Source: Enterobacter pseudoroggenkampii (GTDB taxonomy: Bacteria > Pseudomonadota > Gammaproteobacteria > Enterobacterales > Enterobacteriaceae). From it: DNA of 64,000 bases. The notes under the pieces are model-generated. The model was not told where the DNA came from. It searched no databases and saw only the letters and a program-made list of their open reading frames with translations. The stretch lies in the NCBI RefSeq assembly GCF_026420145.1, contig NZ_JAPMLV010000001.1, positions 1,488,001 through 1,552,000 of the forward strand. The letters run 5' to 3'. Shown here piece by piece: positions 52,577 to 61,170 of this stretch. Numbering within the stretch: position 1 is the first letter of the stretch; the number at the start of each line of letters is the position of its first letter. Both the position numbers and the translations under genes were made by a program.

Positions 52577-54360
52577 AACGATGCTTCTCCATTAGCAAAG
52601 CGAACGACAATACCGTTCGGCGGTAATACGTCGGTGACTTCCGGCGAGGCAAAACGCGTCTCCCCCGCCAGAGCGGGCAGCGCGACGGGCTTAATGCCGA
52701 TATTCAGCGCCAGAGAGAGCGTCCCCGACGGAAAGCGCCAGCACACCGCTACCATGCCGGGCGCGGTCTTGAGCACATGGCCCTCAACGGCGCCGCACGG
52801 ATGCAGAAGCGGAACGATATAGCGATGGCGCAGCGTCAGCAGGTGGCGCGTGTAGCGCAGCCACGTCTTGCCCTCGTCGGTGGCGACTTTATGCCAGTCG
52901 AGCTTTGAGCGGATAAACGTGTTCACGTCGTTCGGGTCCGGGACGGTTTCATCGTGCCCGGCATGACCGGTAAACTCTTTCGCGCGCCCTTCCCGCACCG
53001 CCTTTGCCAGTTCGCCGTGAAAGTCGGTGAAGAACAGGAACGGATGCGTTTCCCCAAACTCCTCGCCCATAAACAGCAGCGGGATATGCGGGGAGAGCAG
53101 CAGCGCGGCAAGCAGCACCCGCGTCTTGTCGGCACCCGCGAGGGAGATAAGCCGCTCGCCCTGGGCGCGATTGCCGGTCTGATCGTGGTTTTGGATAAAA
53201 TCGACGAAGAACTGCGGTGGCTGCGTGCGGCATTCCACCCCGCGAGACTCGCCGGTTTGCAGAGATACCTCGCCCTGGTAGACAAAGCCTTCCGCCAGCG
53301 CCCGGGCGAACTTTTTCTCCGGCTCAAAGGCAAAGTCCTGGTAGTAGGCATGCGTCTCGCCGGTGGCAAACACGTGGGCGGCGTTGTGGAAGTCATCGTT
53401 CCACTCGCCGGTAAACAGCGGCGCGTTGCCTTGTTCATCGCGCGGATGCAGGAAAATCAAATTGCGGCTGTCTTCCGTGGTCAGGTGAACGTGACGGTGC
53501 GGAATGACCTCGCGGATCCTGGTGGCAATCTCCTCGAGAATATGCGTGTCGGAGCCGTCTTTTATCTGGTCGATGGCATCAAACCGCAGGCCGTCAAGGC
53601 GGTATTCCGTCAGCCAGTAGAGCGGCGCGTCGGTCATGTACTGCCTCACCGGCCCGCGCTCGTAGGCGATGCCGTTGCCCCAGGGCGTCATCCGCTGTGC
53701 ATCGAAAAACGCGGGCGACAGCAAAGGCAGATAGTTCCCCTCCGGCCCGAAGTGGTTAAGCACGATATCCAGCACCACCGAAAGCCCCAGCCCGTGCGCG
53801 GCGTCGATAAACGCGTGGAAATCCTCCGGCGTACCGTAGGCTGAGTGTGGGGCATATAACAGCACACCGTCGTACCCCCAGCCGCGGGAACCGCCAAACT
53901 GAGAGACGGGCATCACTTCAAGCTGGGTAATCCCGAGTTCTGCCAGATACGGCAGCTTGTCGATGGCCGCCCGGAAGGTGCCCTCCGGGGTAAAGGTGCC
54001 CATGTGCAGTTCGTAAATAACCGTCTCTTCCCACGGACGCCCTGCCCAGTCGCGGTTGACCGGCTGGTAGCGTCGGGGATCGATCACCACCGAGGGGCCG
54101 TTAACGTCGCCCTTTTGCGCCCGCGAGGCGGGATCGGGCACCGCCATGCCGTCCTGAAGAACAAACTGATATTCTGCACCGTGCGTGACGCCGGGGACGT
54201 CTGCCTGGAACCAGCCGTCGCCCGTTGCCGTCATCGGCACGTCGGCGGTGGCCAGACGTAGCGTAAGTTCTTTCTGTCCTTCTGCCCAGACGCGAAAACG
54301 TACAACGTCATCGGAAATAAACTCAGCACCCCACCGCTTTTGAAATGTCCTGAATTCCAT
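52573..54360 (-). CDS. treZ: Maltooligosyltrehalose trehalohydrolase TreZ
   Basis: 595 residues, GH13; cleaves trehalose from maltooligosyltrehalose. N-terminal CBM48-like domain (1-100), barrel with LDIVLNHFGPEGNYL, nucleophile Asp261 in LDGLRFDAIDQI, acid/base Glu296 in LTTEDSRN and third acid in FIQNHDQTGNRA. The Phe-Asp-Ala-Ile-Asp nucleophile region and TEDSRN are TreZ-specific. First gene of the operon; CGAGGAC ribosome binding site before the ATG. E. coli K-12 lacks treYZ. Confidence 0.95.
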   Translation of the reverse strand: MEFRTFQKRWGAEFISDDVVRFRVWAEGQKELTLRLATADVPMTATGDGWFQADVPGVTHGAEYQFVLQDGMAVPDPASRAQKGDVNGPSVVIDPRRYQPVNRDWAGRPWEETVIYELHMGTFTPEGTFRAAIDKLPYLAELGITQLEVMPVSQFGGSRGWGYDGVLLYAPHSAYGTPEDFHAFIDAAHGLGLSVVLDIVLNHFGPEGNYLPLLSPAFFDAQRMTPWGNGIAYERGPVRQYMTDAPLYWLTEYRLDGLRFDAIDQIKDGSDTHILEEIATRIREVIPHRHVHLTTEDSRNLIFLHPRDEQGNAPLFTGEWNDDFHNAAHVFATGETHAYYQDFAFEPEKKFARALAEGFVYQGEVSLQTGESRGVECRTQPPQFFVDFIQNHDQTGNRAQGERLISLAGADKTRVLLAALLLSPHIPLLFMGEEFGETHPFLFFTDFHGELAKAVREGRAKEFTGHAGHDETVPDPNDVNTFIRSKLDWHKVATDEGKTWLRYTRHLLTLRHRYIVPLLHPCGAVEGHVLKTAPGMVAVCWRFPSGTLSLALNIGIKPVALPALAGETRFASPEVTDVLPPNGIVVRFANGEASL

Positions 54361-54492
54361 TCATTGTCCTCGAATGACCCACATTTTACGCGGAACGAAG
54401 TACAAGCTTAGTTCAGGATTAAAAGTGTGTTAGCCCAGCGGATTTAACCGCTTCGTCTATTCTTTATGAAATAACTCACTACCGGGAAAATT

Positions 54493-55020
54493 ATGCAGAT
54501 TCGAAAAGGATTAAATACGGACCTCGTCCGTCTTGAATGTTGTGACTTTTCTTTCACCATTAGCCACATTGCGCGAGAGCCCTTTATCCATTGTGATTTG
54601 CATATCGAAGCCGTCGCCGAGCCCTGGATAAAAACCTACGAGCTCGACATTCAAACCCTTGAAAATCACTGCGTTAATCCGGACGCCATATTTCTTGTTG
54701 CGGAAACGGATGACGGTGAAATAGCCGGATTTATTACCGCTTCAATTGGCTGGAATAAATTTATCTCAGTGGATTATATCGCCGTTGAGCGTACAAAACG
54801 CAGAACCGGCGCCGCACAAAAATTGATGGCCGCCGCCCACGTGTGGGCCCGCAGCGTAAACGCGCCGGGATTACGGCTTGAAACACAAAACGTAAACGTC
54901 TCTGCCTGTCTGTTTTACCGTCACTACGGATTTACCCTGGGCGGATACGACCGTTATCTCTACAACGCATTGCCGGAAAAAGACGAGGTCGCCCTGTTCT
55001 GGTATTACATGCTGGTCTAG
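54493..55020 (+). CDS. SatA/Sat-like GNAT acetyltransferase
   Basis: 175 residues. The core (VDYIAVERTKRRTGAAQKLM, residues about 96-115; GLRLETQNVNVSACLFYRHY and GFTLGGYDRYLY; ending VALFWYYML) resembles streptothricin acetyltransferases such as Sat/SatA, which share the IE/VDYIxV, RLETQxxNVxAC and FTLGGxD pieces. Chromosomal relatives can acetylate the beta-lysine of streptothricin, but the natural role is unknown. Monocistronic, with its own promoter region, divergent from treZ. Confidence 0.78.
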   Translation: MQIRKGLNTDLVRLECCDFSFTISHIAREPFIHCDLHIEAVAEPWIKTYELDIQTLENHCVNPDAIFLVAETDDGEIAGFITASIGWNKFISVDYIAVERTKRRTGAAQKLMAAAHVWARSVNAPGLRLETQNVNVSACLFYRHYGFTLGGYDRYLYNALPEKDEVALFWYYMLV

Positions 55021-55097
55021 CGACGCGACCGTCATATTTCTGTCATTGAATTTCATTACGCTTTCGGGATTTTAACCAGGGTGTTGAGGAAAAAAGC

Positions 55098-55856
55098 GTG
55101 AATTCAATGGCTAAGGCATTACTGCTGGCATTACCTGTTATGAGTGCAGCGGCAACCTCGACGGCTGCCGGGCGCGACCTGTGTGAACCGAAAGCGTACG
55201 AAATGGCGCTGCGCTATCAGCAGAAATCGGCAGAGATTATGGCCCTTCAGCTGCAAACCTATCGGTTTGCCACCGAGCGTTTCAACGAGAAGTTAAAGGA
55301 GCTGAAAACGCCCGAAAATTACGCCGTGGTGATGGACCTCGACGAAACGGTGCTGGATAACACCCCTCTGCTGGTGCGCGACGCGGAGCAGTGTCACGAC
55401 TATACACAATGGGACACCTGGAGCGACTGGGAGAAGCAGGGAAAACCCGGCTTAATCCCGGGGGCGAAAGCGTTTCTTGACCACGTGAATCAAAGCAAGG
55501 TCCGGATCTACTACGTCTCGGATCGTATGCAGGAAAATAAAGCCGACACGCTGAAGACGTTAAACGCTCTCGGCCTGCCGCAGGTGTCTGACGAAAGCGT
55601 GCTGCTGGATACGGTCAGCAAGGAAGAGCGCCGCCAGAGCATCCTCAAAAAGCAGCAGATCGTGATGCTGTTCGGTGACAGCCTGCCGGACTTCGCCGTG
55701 CAGTTTAAAAACAAAAAGCCGAGCGAGCAGCAGCGTGAGCTGGTTGAAGCCAGCGCCGAACATTTCGGCAACGACTGGATTGTGCTGCCTAATGCCGCTT
55801 ATGGCGCCTGGTCCAAAGCCACGCTCGATAGCTGGAACGCACCGCTGAAAAAATAA
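55098..55856 (+). CDS. Secreted HAD-family acid phosphatase (e(P4)/class C type)
   Basis: 252 residues. N-terminal signal peptide (MAKALLLALPVMSAAATSTA, cleaved near AAG-RDL); unlike Haemophilus e(P4) there is no lipobox, so the protein should be free in the periplasm. The catalytic HAD motif AVVMDLDETVLDNTP holds the nucleophile Asp and second Asp; IYYVSDRM and FGDSLPDF are motifs II/III-IV. It removes phosphate from nucleotides and other monoesters. Start is GTG 55098 with GAGGAAAAAA; ATG 55107 is the alternative. Confidence 0.9.
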   Translation: MNSMAKALLLALPVMSAAATSTAAGRDLCEPKAYEMALRYQQKSAEIMALQLQTYRFATERFNEKLKELKTPENYAVVMDLDETVLDNTPLLVRDAEQCHDYTQWDTWSDWEKQGKPGLIPGAKAFLDHVNQSKVRIYYVSDRMQENKADTLKTLNALGLPQVSDESVLLDTVSKEERRQSILKKQQIVMLFGDSLPDFAVQFKNKKPSEQQRELVEASAEHFGNDWIVLPNAAYGAWSKATLDSWNAPLKK

Positions 55857-55998
55857 GGTCTTACGGGCTGGAAAAGGCATTGCCCGCCTTCCCGGCCCTT
55901 CGGTTGGCTATCCATCCCGTTTATAGGTCCTATCATTTCTGGGCAGGTTCTTATAATTTTACGGAGCAGTAAGATGAGCACTTTCAAAGGAGACTCGT

Positions 55999-56985
55999 AT
56001 GCTTACCGTGAAAAAACTTGCTCTTTCCACGCTGATTTCCAGTTCACTGCTTTTCTACCCTGCGCTCCAGGCTTCGGCAGAGACGCCCCAGCACGTCGTT
56101 AAACAACCGGCGGGCGGATACAGCGTTCAGGTTGGGGACGTCCTGGTCACCTCGTTTACCGACGGGACCGTCGCGCAGGATCTGCACAAGCTGCTGCGCC
56201 GGACTACGCCGCAAAACATTGATGCGCTGCTCGCGAAAAACGTCCAGACCAACCCGGCTGAGGTCTCCATCAACGCGTTCCTGATTGCGATACCCGGACA
56301 TAAAATTCTGGTGGATACCGGCTCGGGCCAGCTCTTTGGCCCCGGTAACGGCGGCCGTCTGATTGAGAGCCTCGCCACGCAGGGGATTAAACCCGAGGAC
56401 ATTACTGAAGTCCTGCTAACCCACGCCCACTCCGATCATGCCGGTGGCCTGGTGAAAGATGGCAAGGTGGTGTTCAGCAACGCGCGCGTTTTTGTTGGTA
56501 AACCGGATATCGACTTTTTCTTTAACGACGACAATCAGAAGAAAACCGGCTACGGCAAGAACTACTTTGACGTCGCGCAGAAGACCTTAAAGCCCTATCT
56601 TGACGCGGGGAAAGTGGTGCCGTTTAGCGGCACATCGGAGATTATCCCGGGGCTGACCGGCACGGTTCATCCCGGACACACGCCGGGCTCAGCCTTCTAC
56701 ACGCTGACAAGCAAAGGCGAGAAGATCACCTTTGTCGGCGACATCATTCACGCCGCGGCGGTCCAGTTCCCGCAGCCTGCGGTGACCATCACCTACGATG
56801 AAGATCAGAACAAAGCGGCAAGCGTTCGCGAGCATGCGTTCGCTGACTTTGTGAAAAATAAAGATCTCATTGCCGCCCCGCACCTGCCTTTCCCGGGCAT
56901 CGGCTATGTAACGAAAGGCGAGAACGGCGGCTATGCCTGGGTCCCTGTCACCTATACCAACCGGGACGCCAGCGGCGCGAAATAG
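55999..56985 (+). CDS. Exported metallo-beta-lactamase-fold hydrolase
   Basis: 328 residues. Signal peptide LALSTLISSSLLFYPALQASA then ETPQH (residues 7-29), so periplasmic. Metal ligands: His142-x-His144-x-Asp146-His147 (LLTHAHSDHAGGL), then His in VHPGHTPGS and Asp in FVGDIIHAA, plus a final His in APHLPFPG. The order is that of a dinuclear zinc MBL hydrolase such as lactonases and quorum-quenching enzymes, but the substrate is unknown. A LysR gene begins 4 bp downstream and may regulate it. Confidence 0.88.
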   Translation: MLTVKKLALSTLISSSLLFYPALQASAETPQHVVKQPAGGYSVQVGDVLVTSFTDGTVAQDLHKLLRRTTPQNIDALLAKNVQTNPAEVSINAFLIAIPGHKILVDTGSGQLFGPGNGGRLIESLATQGIKPEDITEVLLTHAHSDHAGGLVKDGKVVFSNARVFVGKPDIDFFFNDDNQKKTGYGKNYFDVAQKTLKPYLDAGKVVPFSGTSEIIPGLTGTVHPGHTPGSAFYTLTSKGEKITFVGDIIHAAAVQFPQPAVTITYDEDQNKAASVREHAFADFVKNKDLIAAPHLPFPGIGYVTKGENGGYAWVPVTYTNRDASGAK

Positions 56986-56989
56986 AGCG

Positions 56990-57901
56990 ATGACGCGGAT
57001 ATCTGACATGGACATAGACCTGCTCCTGACGCTGGACGCCCTGCTTCAGGACAGGAACATCACCCATGCTGCCGCGCGGCTGGGCATCAGCCAGCCCGCG
57101 CTGTCTGCCCGTCTCGCGCGTCTGCGCTCGCTGTTTGGCGAACCACTGTTCATTCCCTCCCCGCATGGACGCGGGGTATTACCCACGCCGCGAGCGGAAG
57201 CGCTCAAGCCGCAGGTGGCGAACGTGCTGCGCGGCATCAGCGCGATGTTTGCCTCCACGGCATTTGATGCGCAAACCAGCAGCCGGACCTTTGTTATCGC
57301 GCTGCATGAGAACCCGGCGCTGATGCTCGGCACCGGACTGCTTAACCAGGTGGGAACCGATGCCCCCGGCATCCGCCTGCGCTTCGCCCTGCCGGAGATG
57401 GCTGACCTGCCGCAGCAGCTGGAAAACGGGGATGTGGACATCTACATCGGCGTGAGCGCGGGCGCTCATGACGGCTGGGTGAGGCGCAAACTCCTCGACG
57501 ACGCGTTTGCCACCGCCCAGCGTAAAGGCCATCCGCGCGGAACAGGTCCGTTAGATCTGGAAAGCTACTGCGCGCTTTCCCATCTGGTGGTGTCGTCGGC
57601 GGGAGATCCGTTTACCGGCTTTATCGACCAAACCCTTGCCGGGCTGGGCTATCAGCGACACGTCGCCATGTCCACCCAGAGCTACGCCATGGCGCCACCG
57701 CTGGTTGCCGGTACCGACCTGGTCTGTACCCTGCCGGAACGGATGCTGCGACAGTTCGCCAGCACGCTGGATATTTTCCCACCGCCGCTGCCGCTCCAGC
57801 CAATTACCATCAACATGTACTGGCACCCGAAAAACAGCCAGGATCCGGCAAATGCCTGGCTGCGTGAAAAGCTGCTGCGGGCCGCCGGACGTCAGGTGTG
57901 A
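56990..57901 (+). CDS. LysR-type transcriptional regulator
   Basis: 303 residues from ATG 56990; an ATG at 57008 (MDIDLLLTLDALL) is a strong alternative. Helix-turn-helix NITHAAARLGISQPALSARL then LFGEPLF. Ending MYWHPKNSQDPANAWLREKLL is the NodD/LeuO-like branch, as in the protein at 41114-42019. Only 4 bp after the MBL hydrolase gene, so the two probably share a transcript. Its 3' end overlaps the next LysR gene by 10 bp, tail to tail. Confidence 0.87.
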   Translation: MTRISDMDIDLLLTLDALLQDRNITHAAARLGISQPALSARLARLRSLFGEPLFIPSPHGRGVLPTPRAEALKPQVANVLRGISAMFASTAFDAQTSSRTFVIALHENPALMLGTGLLNQVGTDAPGIRLRFALPEMADLPQQLENGDVDIYIGVSAGAHDGWVRRKLLDDAFATAQRKGHPRGTGPLDLESYCALSHLVVSSAGDPFTGFIDQTLAGLGYQRHVAMSTQSYAMAPPLVAGTDLVCTLPERMLRQFASTLDIFPPPLPLQPITINMYWHPKNSQDPANAWLREKLLRAAGRQV

Positions 57902-58776
57902 TCGAGGGTAACCAGAAACTTTTTAAGCACTTCTGAGCGAATAATCCGGTGGCAAACCAGGGTGAGTTCGCTCTCCCGCAGCCGGTCGAGAATGTCCACG
58001 TAAACCACATTCTCGACGCTCACCGCCTTTGCCGACGCGGGCAACAGCGCCAGCCCAAACCCTGCCGAAACCAGGCTTATCACCGTAGGCACGTCGGTCG
58101 CGTTTTGCACCACGTCCGGCTGAAAGCCCGCCCCGCTGCAGGCGTCATAGAAATACTGTTCCAGCCCCATTCCCTCCGGGTCGCGCAGGGAGATCCATTT
58201 TTCGTCTTTCACCGACGAAAGCGTCAGTGCGGCGGACCCGGCCAGCGGATGCTGACGATACAGCGCCAGCACCGTTTTCTCCGAGGTGAACGGACGACTT
58301 TGCAGATCGTCCGGCAGCGACGGCAGCGGCGCGCGGATGATGGCCACATCGAGCTGATTGCTCTGCACGGCAGCATAGAGCGTCTGCACGTTTCCCGTCA
58401 TCAGCGACATGGTAATGGCCGGCCAGCGGCTGTGCATCTGGCGAAGCGCGGCGGGCAGCCTGCCGTCGAACATCGCGCTCGACACGCATCCGAGGTTTAA
58501 CACCCCCTGCTCGCCCCGTGCCGTTTGTCTGGCGTCCAGCACCGCCTGCTCGGTGAGGGAGATGGCGAGCCTGGCTTTTACCAGGAATGCTTCGCCCGCG
58601 GGCGTCAGGGTTAAGCGGCGATTCGCACGGCTGAAAAGCGTGACGCCTAAACGCTCTTCCAGGGCCTTTATTTGCTGGCTCAGCGCCGGTTGCGCCATGT
58701 TCAGACGCTCGGCGGCCCGGTGCATGTGGAGCTCTTCGGCCACGACGATGAAGTGGCGCATCTGACGAAACTGCAC
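57892..58776 (-). CDS. LysR-type regulator of the aroY-like gene
   Basis: 294 residues: MQFRQMRHFIVVAEELHMHRA opening and LNMAQPALSQQIKALEERLGV helix-turn-helix are those of the CbbR/BenM/CatR group that controls aromatic-acid genes. Divergent from the AroY-like decarboxylase with a perfect TTGATA-N10-TATCAA repeat between, so it is probably its activator, responding to the aromatic substrate. The end overlaps the convergent LysR gene. Confidence 0.88.
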   Translation of the reverse strand: MQFRQMRHFIVVAEELHMHRAAERLNMAQPALSQQIKALEERLGVTLFSRANRRLTLTPAGEAFLVKARLAISLTEQAVLDARQTARGEQGVLNLGCVSSAMFDGRLPAALRQMHSRWPAITMSLMTGNVQTLYAAVQSNQLDVAIIRAPLPSLPDDLQSRPFTSEKTVLALYRQHPLAGSAALTLSSVKDEKWISLRDPEGMGLEQYFYDACSGAGFQPDVVQNATDVPTVISLVSAGFGLALLPASAKAVSVENVVYVDILDRLRESELTLVCHRIIRSEVLKKFLVTLDHT

Positions 58777-58792
58777 GAGACGCCTCCTTATA

Positions 58793-58814
58793 TTGATATT
58801 AATTTACTTATCAA
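58793..58814. promoter_or_regulatory. Candidate LysR operator of the aroY-like gene
   Basis: TTGATA (58793-58798), ten AT-rich bases, TATCAA (58809-58814): perfect 6-bp arms, 16 bp from the LysR start and 76 bp from the decarboxylase start. T-N11-A type site by geometry. Confidence 0.6.
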
Positions 58815-58889
58815 TTTAACATTAATGATGCAATTGATGCTATTGGCCATTGCCATAAAAATGGAGGTATTCAACCGAGGGAGGAAAAT

Positions 58890-60377
58890 ATGGAAAACAA
58901 GATTAACGATCTCCGCAGCGCCATCGCCTTACTGCAGCGCCACGAAGGGCACTATCTTGAAACCGATCGTCCGGTCGATCCCAACGCGGAGCTGGCGGGT
59001 GTCTATCGCCATATCGGCGCAGGCGGCACGGTCAAACGCCCAACCCGCACGGGCCCGGCCATGATGTTCAACAGCATTAAGGGCTATCCGCACTCCCGCA
59101 TTCTGGTGGGCATGCACGCCAGCCGCGAGCGCGCGGCGCTTCTGTTGGGCTGCGAGCCCTCTGAACTGGCAAAACACGTCGGCCAGGCGGTGAAAAAGCC
59201 GGTTGCGCCGGTTGTCGTTCCGGCCACACAGGCCCCCTGTCAGGAGCAGGTCTTCTACGCTGACGATCCTGACTTCGATCTGCGCAAGCTGCTTCCGGCT
59301 CCGACCAACACGCCGATTGATGCCGGTCCGTTCTTCTGTCTGGGGCTGGTGCTGGCAAGCGATCCGGAAGACAGCTCGCTGACGGATGTCACCATCCACC
59401 GCCTCTGCGTGCAGGAGCGCGACGAGCTTTCCATGTTCCTTGCCGCCGGGCGCCACATCGAAGTGTTCCGCAAAAAAGCGGAGGATGCCGGAAAACCGCT
59501 GCCGGTGACGATCAACATGGGACTCGATCCCGCCATCTATATCGGCGCGTGCTTTGAGGCCCCCACCACGCCATTTGGTTATAACGAGCTGGGCGTCGCC
59601 GGGGCGCTGCGCCAGCAGCCGGTTGAGCTGGTGCAGGGCGTGGCGGTCAAAGAGAAAGCCATCGCGCGGGCGGAGATCATCATCGAAGGCGAACTGCTTC
59701 CGGGCGTGCGCGTGAGAGAGGATCAGCACACCAACACCGGCCACGCGATGCCGGAGTTCCCGGGCTACTGCGGCGAGGCGAATCCCTCCCTGCCGGTGAT
59801 CAAAGTGAAAGCCGTGACCATGCGAAACCACGCCATCCTGCAAACGCTGGTGGGGCCGGGGGAAGAACATACCACGCTGGCCGGATTGCCGACCGAGGCC
59901 AGCATCCGCAATGCCGTTGAGGAGGCGATTCCGGGCTTCCTGCAAAACGTCTATGCCCATACCGCGGGCGGCGGCAAGTTCCTCGGAATATTGCAGGTGA
60001 AAAAACGCCAGCCGTCAGACGAAGGACGTCAGGGCCAGGCGGCGCTTATCGCCTTAGCCACCTATTCGGAGCTGAAGAACATTATTCTTGTCGACGAAGA
60101 CGTGGATATTTTCGACAGCGACGACATCCTGTGGGCAATGACGACGCGCATGCAGGGTGATGTGAGCATCACCAATATTCCGGGGGTCCGCGGCCACCAG
60201 CTGGATCCGTCCCAGTCGCCGGATTACAGCACCTCGATTCGCGGCAACGGCATTTCCTGCAAGACGATCTTCGACTGCACGGTGCCGTGGGCGCTGAAGG
60301 ACCGCTTCGAGCGCGCGCCGTTTATGGAGGTGGATCCGCGTCCGTGGGCGCCGGAGCTGTTTGCCGCTAAAAAATAG
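58890..60377 (+). CDS. aroY: UbiD-family aromatic decarboxylase, AroY-like (protocatechuate/gallate type)
   Basis: 495 residues, very close to what I remember of Klebsiella AroY (protocatechuate decarboxylase to catechol) and related hydroxybenzoate/gallate decarboxylases. UbiD family: needs prenylated FMN and a metal. Conserved parts: GGTVKRPTRTGPAMMFNSIKGYP, FGYNELGVAGALRQQPVELV, ARAEIIIEGELLPGVR and DEDVDIFDSDDILWAMTTRM. The Arg...Glu...Glu set is in the RAEIIIEGE and VDEDVDI regions. No UbiX-like or small subunit gene is adjacent, so prenyl-FMN would come from the housekeeping UbiX. Transcribed alone, divergent from its LysR. Confidence 0.88.
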   Translation: MENKINDLRSAIALLQRHEGHYLETDRPVDPNAELAGVYRHIGAGGTVKRPTRTGPAMMFNSIKGYPHSRILVGMHASRERAALLLGCEPSELAKHVGQAVKKPVAPVVVPATQAPCQEQVFYADDPDFDLRKLLPAPTNTPIDAGPFFCLGLVLASDPEDSSLTDVTIHRLCVQERDELSMFLAAGRHIEVFRKKAEDAGKPLPVTINMGLDPAIYIGACFEAPTTPFGYNELGVAGALRQQPVELVQGVAVKEKAIARAEIIIEGELLPGVRVREDQHTNTGHAMPEFPGYCGEANPSLPVIKVKAVTMRNHAILQTLVGPGEEHTTLAGLPTEASIRNAVEEAIPGFLQNVYAHTAGGGKFLGILQVKKRQPSDEGRQGQAALIALATYSELKNIILVDEDVDIFDSDDILWAMTTRMQGDVSITNIPGVRGHQLDPSQSPDYSTSIRGNGISCKTIFDCTVPWALKDRFERAPFMEVDPRPWAPELFAAKK

Positions 60378-60405
60378 AGAAAATCACGCGCGTATGGCCC
60401 ACAGG

Positions 60406-60831
60406 TCATACGCTTATTTTCTTTTCAAGCGTGGCGATATTTTCACCCGCCACGCGTTTCACAGTGAAACGATCGACGCTAAGCAAAATGAGCATCAGCC
60501 CCCTGCCGCTCTCCAGCAGCGGCGACATTTCGCAGAAACGGTCTCGCCTGGCGGCCTCAAGCCGATCCTGCGGGAACGCGTCACCCGCGTCGCTAAAAAC
60601 AACGCAGACGTCATTACCGCGGACGTCGAACTGTACACGAAAGATGCGCGAGTTATCCTCATGAAGCGCGTAGCGGATGATATTCGTCGCCACTTCACAG
60701 GCGGCGAGATCGAAGGCGAAACGCCACTCATCATCTACGGGAAGCGCGCTCAACCTGACGCCCAGCCAGCCGGACAGCGGCGTCAGGGACGCGATCGCCG
60801 CCGGAAATTCAGCCTGCTCCGGCGTCTGCAT
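60406..60831 (-). CDS. RsbW-like anti-sigma/serine kinase (HATPase_c_2)
   Basis: 141 residues of the GHKL ATPase family. N box with EVATNIIRYALHE, G1 VVFSDAGDAFP, G2 ESGRGLMLILLSVD: these place it with RsbW/SpoIIAB, which phosphorylates a STAS antagonist and binds an output factor. The start ATG directly abuts the STAS stop (TAGATG), so translation is coupled. No sigma factor gene is adjacent, so its output target is probably another protein or encoded elsewhere. Last gene of the operon. Confidence 0.85.
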   Translation of the reverse strand: MQTPEQAEFPAAIASLTPLSGWLGVRLSALPVDDEWRFAFDLAACEVATNIIRYALHEDNSRIFRVQFDVRGNDVCVVFSDAGDAFPQDRLEAARRDRFCEMSPLLESGRGLMLILLSVDRFTVKRVAGENIATLEKKISV

Positions 60832-61170
60832 CTACTGCCCCAGCTGCGCAAGTGCGCTGTTTTTATCCGGATAGATGCGGAATATGCGATCCATTCGGGT
60901 CAGGATGAACATATTCGTGATCCCGGGGTTCAGGGAGCAAAGCGCCATTTCGCCTTTCCCGTTCATCAGCTTAAACAACGACACCAGCATCCCCAGCCCG
61001 CTGCTGTCGATAAAGTCCACTTTGCTAAAATCGACAATTAAGGCTTTACGATCGCTGCCAATTTCTTCCGTGACAGAGGCCTTAAACGCCGCGGCAATGG
61101 ACGCATCCAGCCGCCGAACTGCGGGGGTGAGAATATTGGCATGTGGTAATCGTTCGGTGTTAATAATCAT
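60832..61170 (-). CDS. STAS-domain anti-sigma-factor antagonist (RsbV/SpoIIAA-like)
   Basis: 112 residues from ATG 61170, inside the end of the upstream gene (11-bp overlap). STAS domain with IVDFSKVDFIDSSGLGML, in which Ser56 (first Ser of DSSGLG) is the phosphorylation site. When dephosphorylated by the PP2C protein it should bind the RsbW-like kinase or another partner. The three genes 60406-62374 form a full partner-switching set. Confidence 0.88.
   Translation of the reverse strand: MIINTERLPHANILTPAVRRLDASIAAAFKASVTEEIGSDRKALIVDFSKVDFIDSSGLGMLVSLFKLMNGKGEMALCSLNPGITNMFILTRMDRIFRIYPDKNSALAQLGQ

Noticed and set aside
52954..53844. 296-codon plus-strand frame inside treZ
   Set aside because: Antisense to catalytic-domain sequence of treZ; typical GC-rich shadow.
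58929..59960. 343-codon minus-strand frame inside the aroY-like gene
   Set aside because: Long, but exactly antisense to a highly conserved enzyme; sequence is low-complexity Arg/His/Gly.
60361..61041. 226-codon plus-strand frame over the RsbW/STAS genes
   Set aside because: Antisense to two recognised domains with intact motifs.
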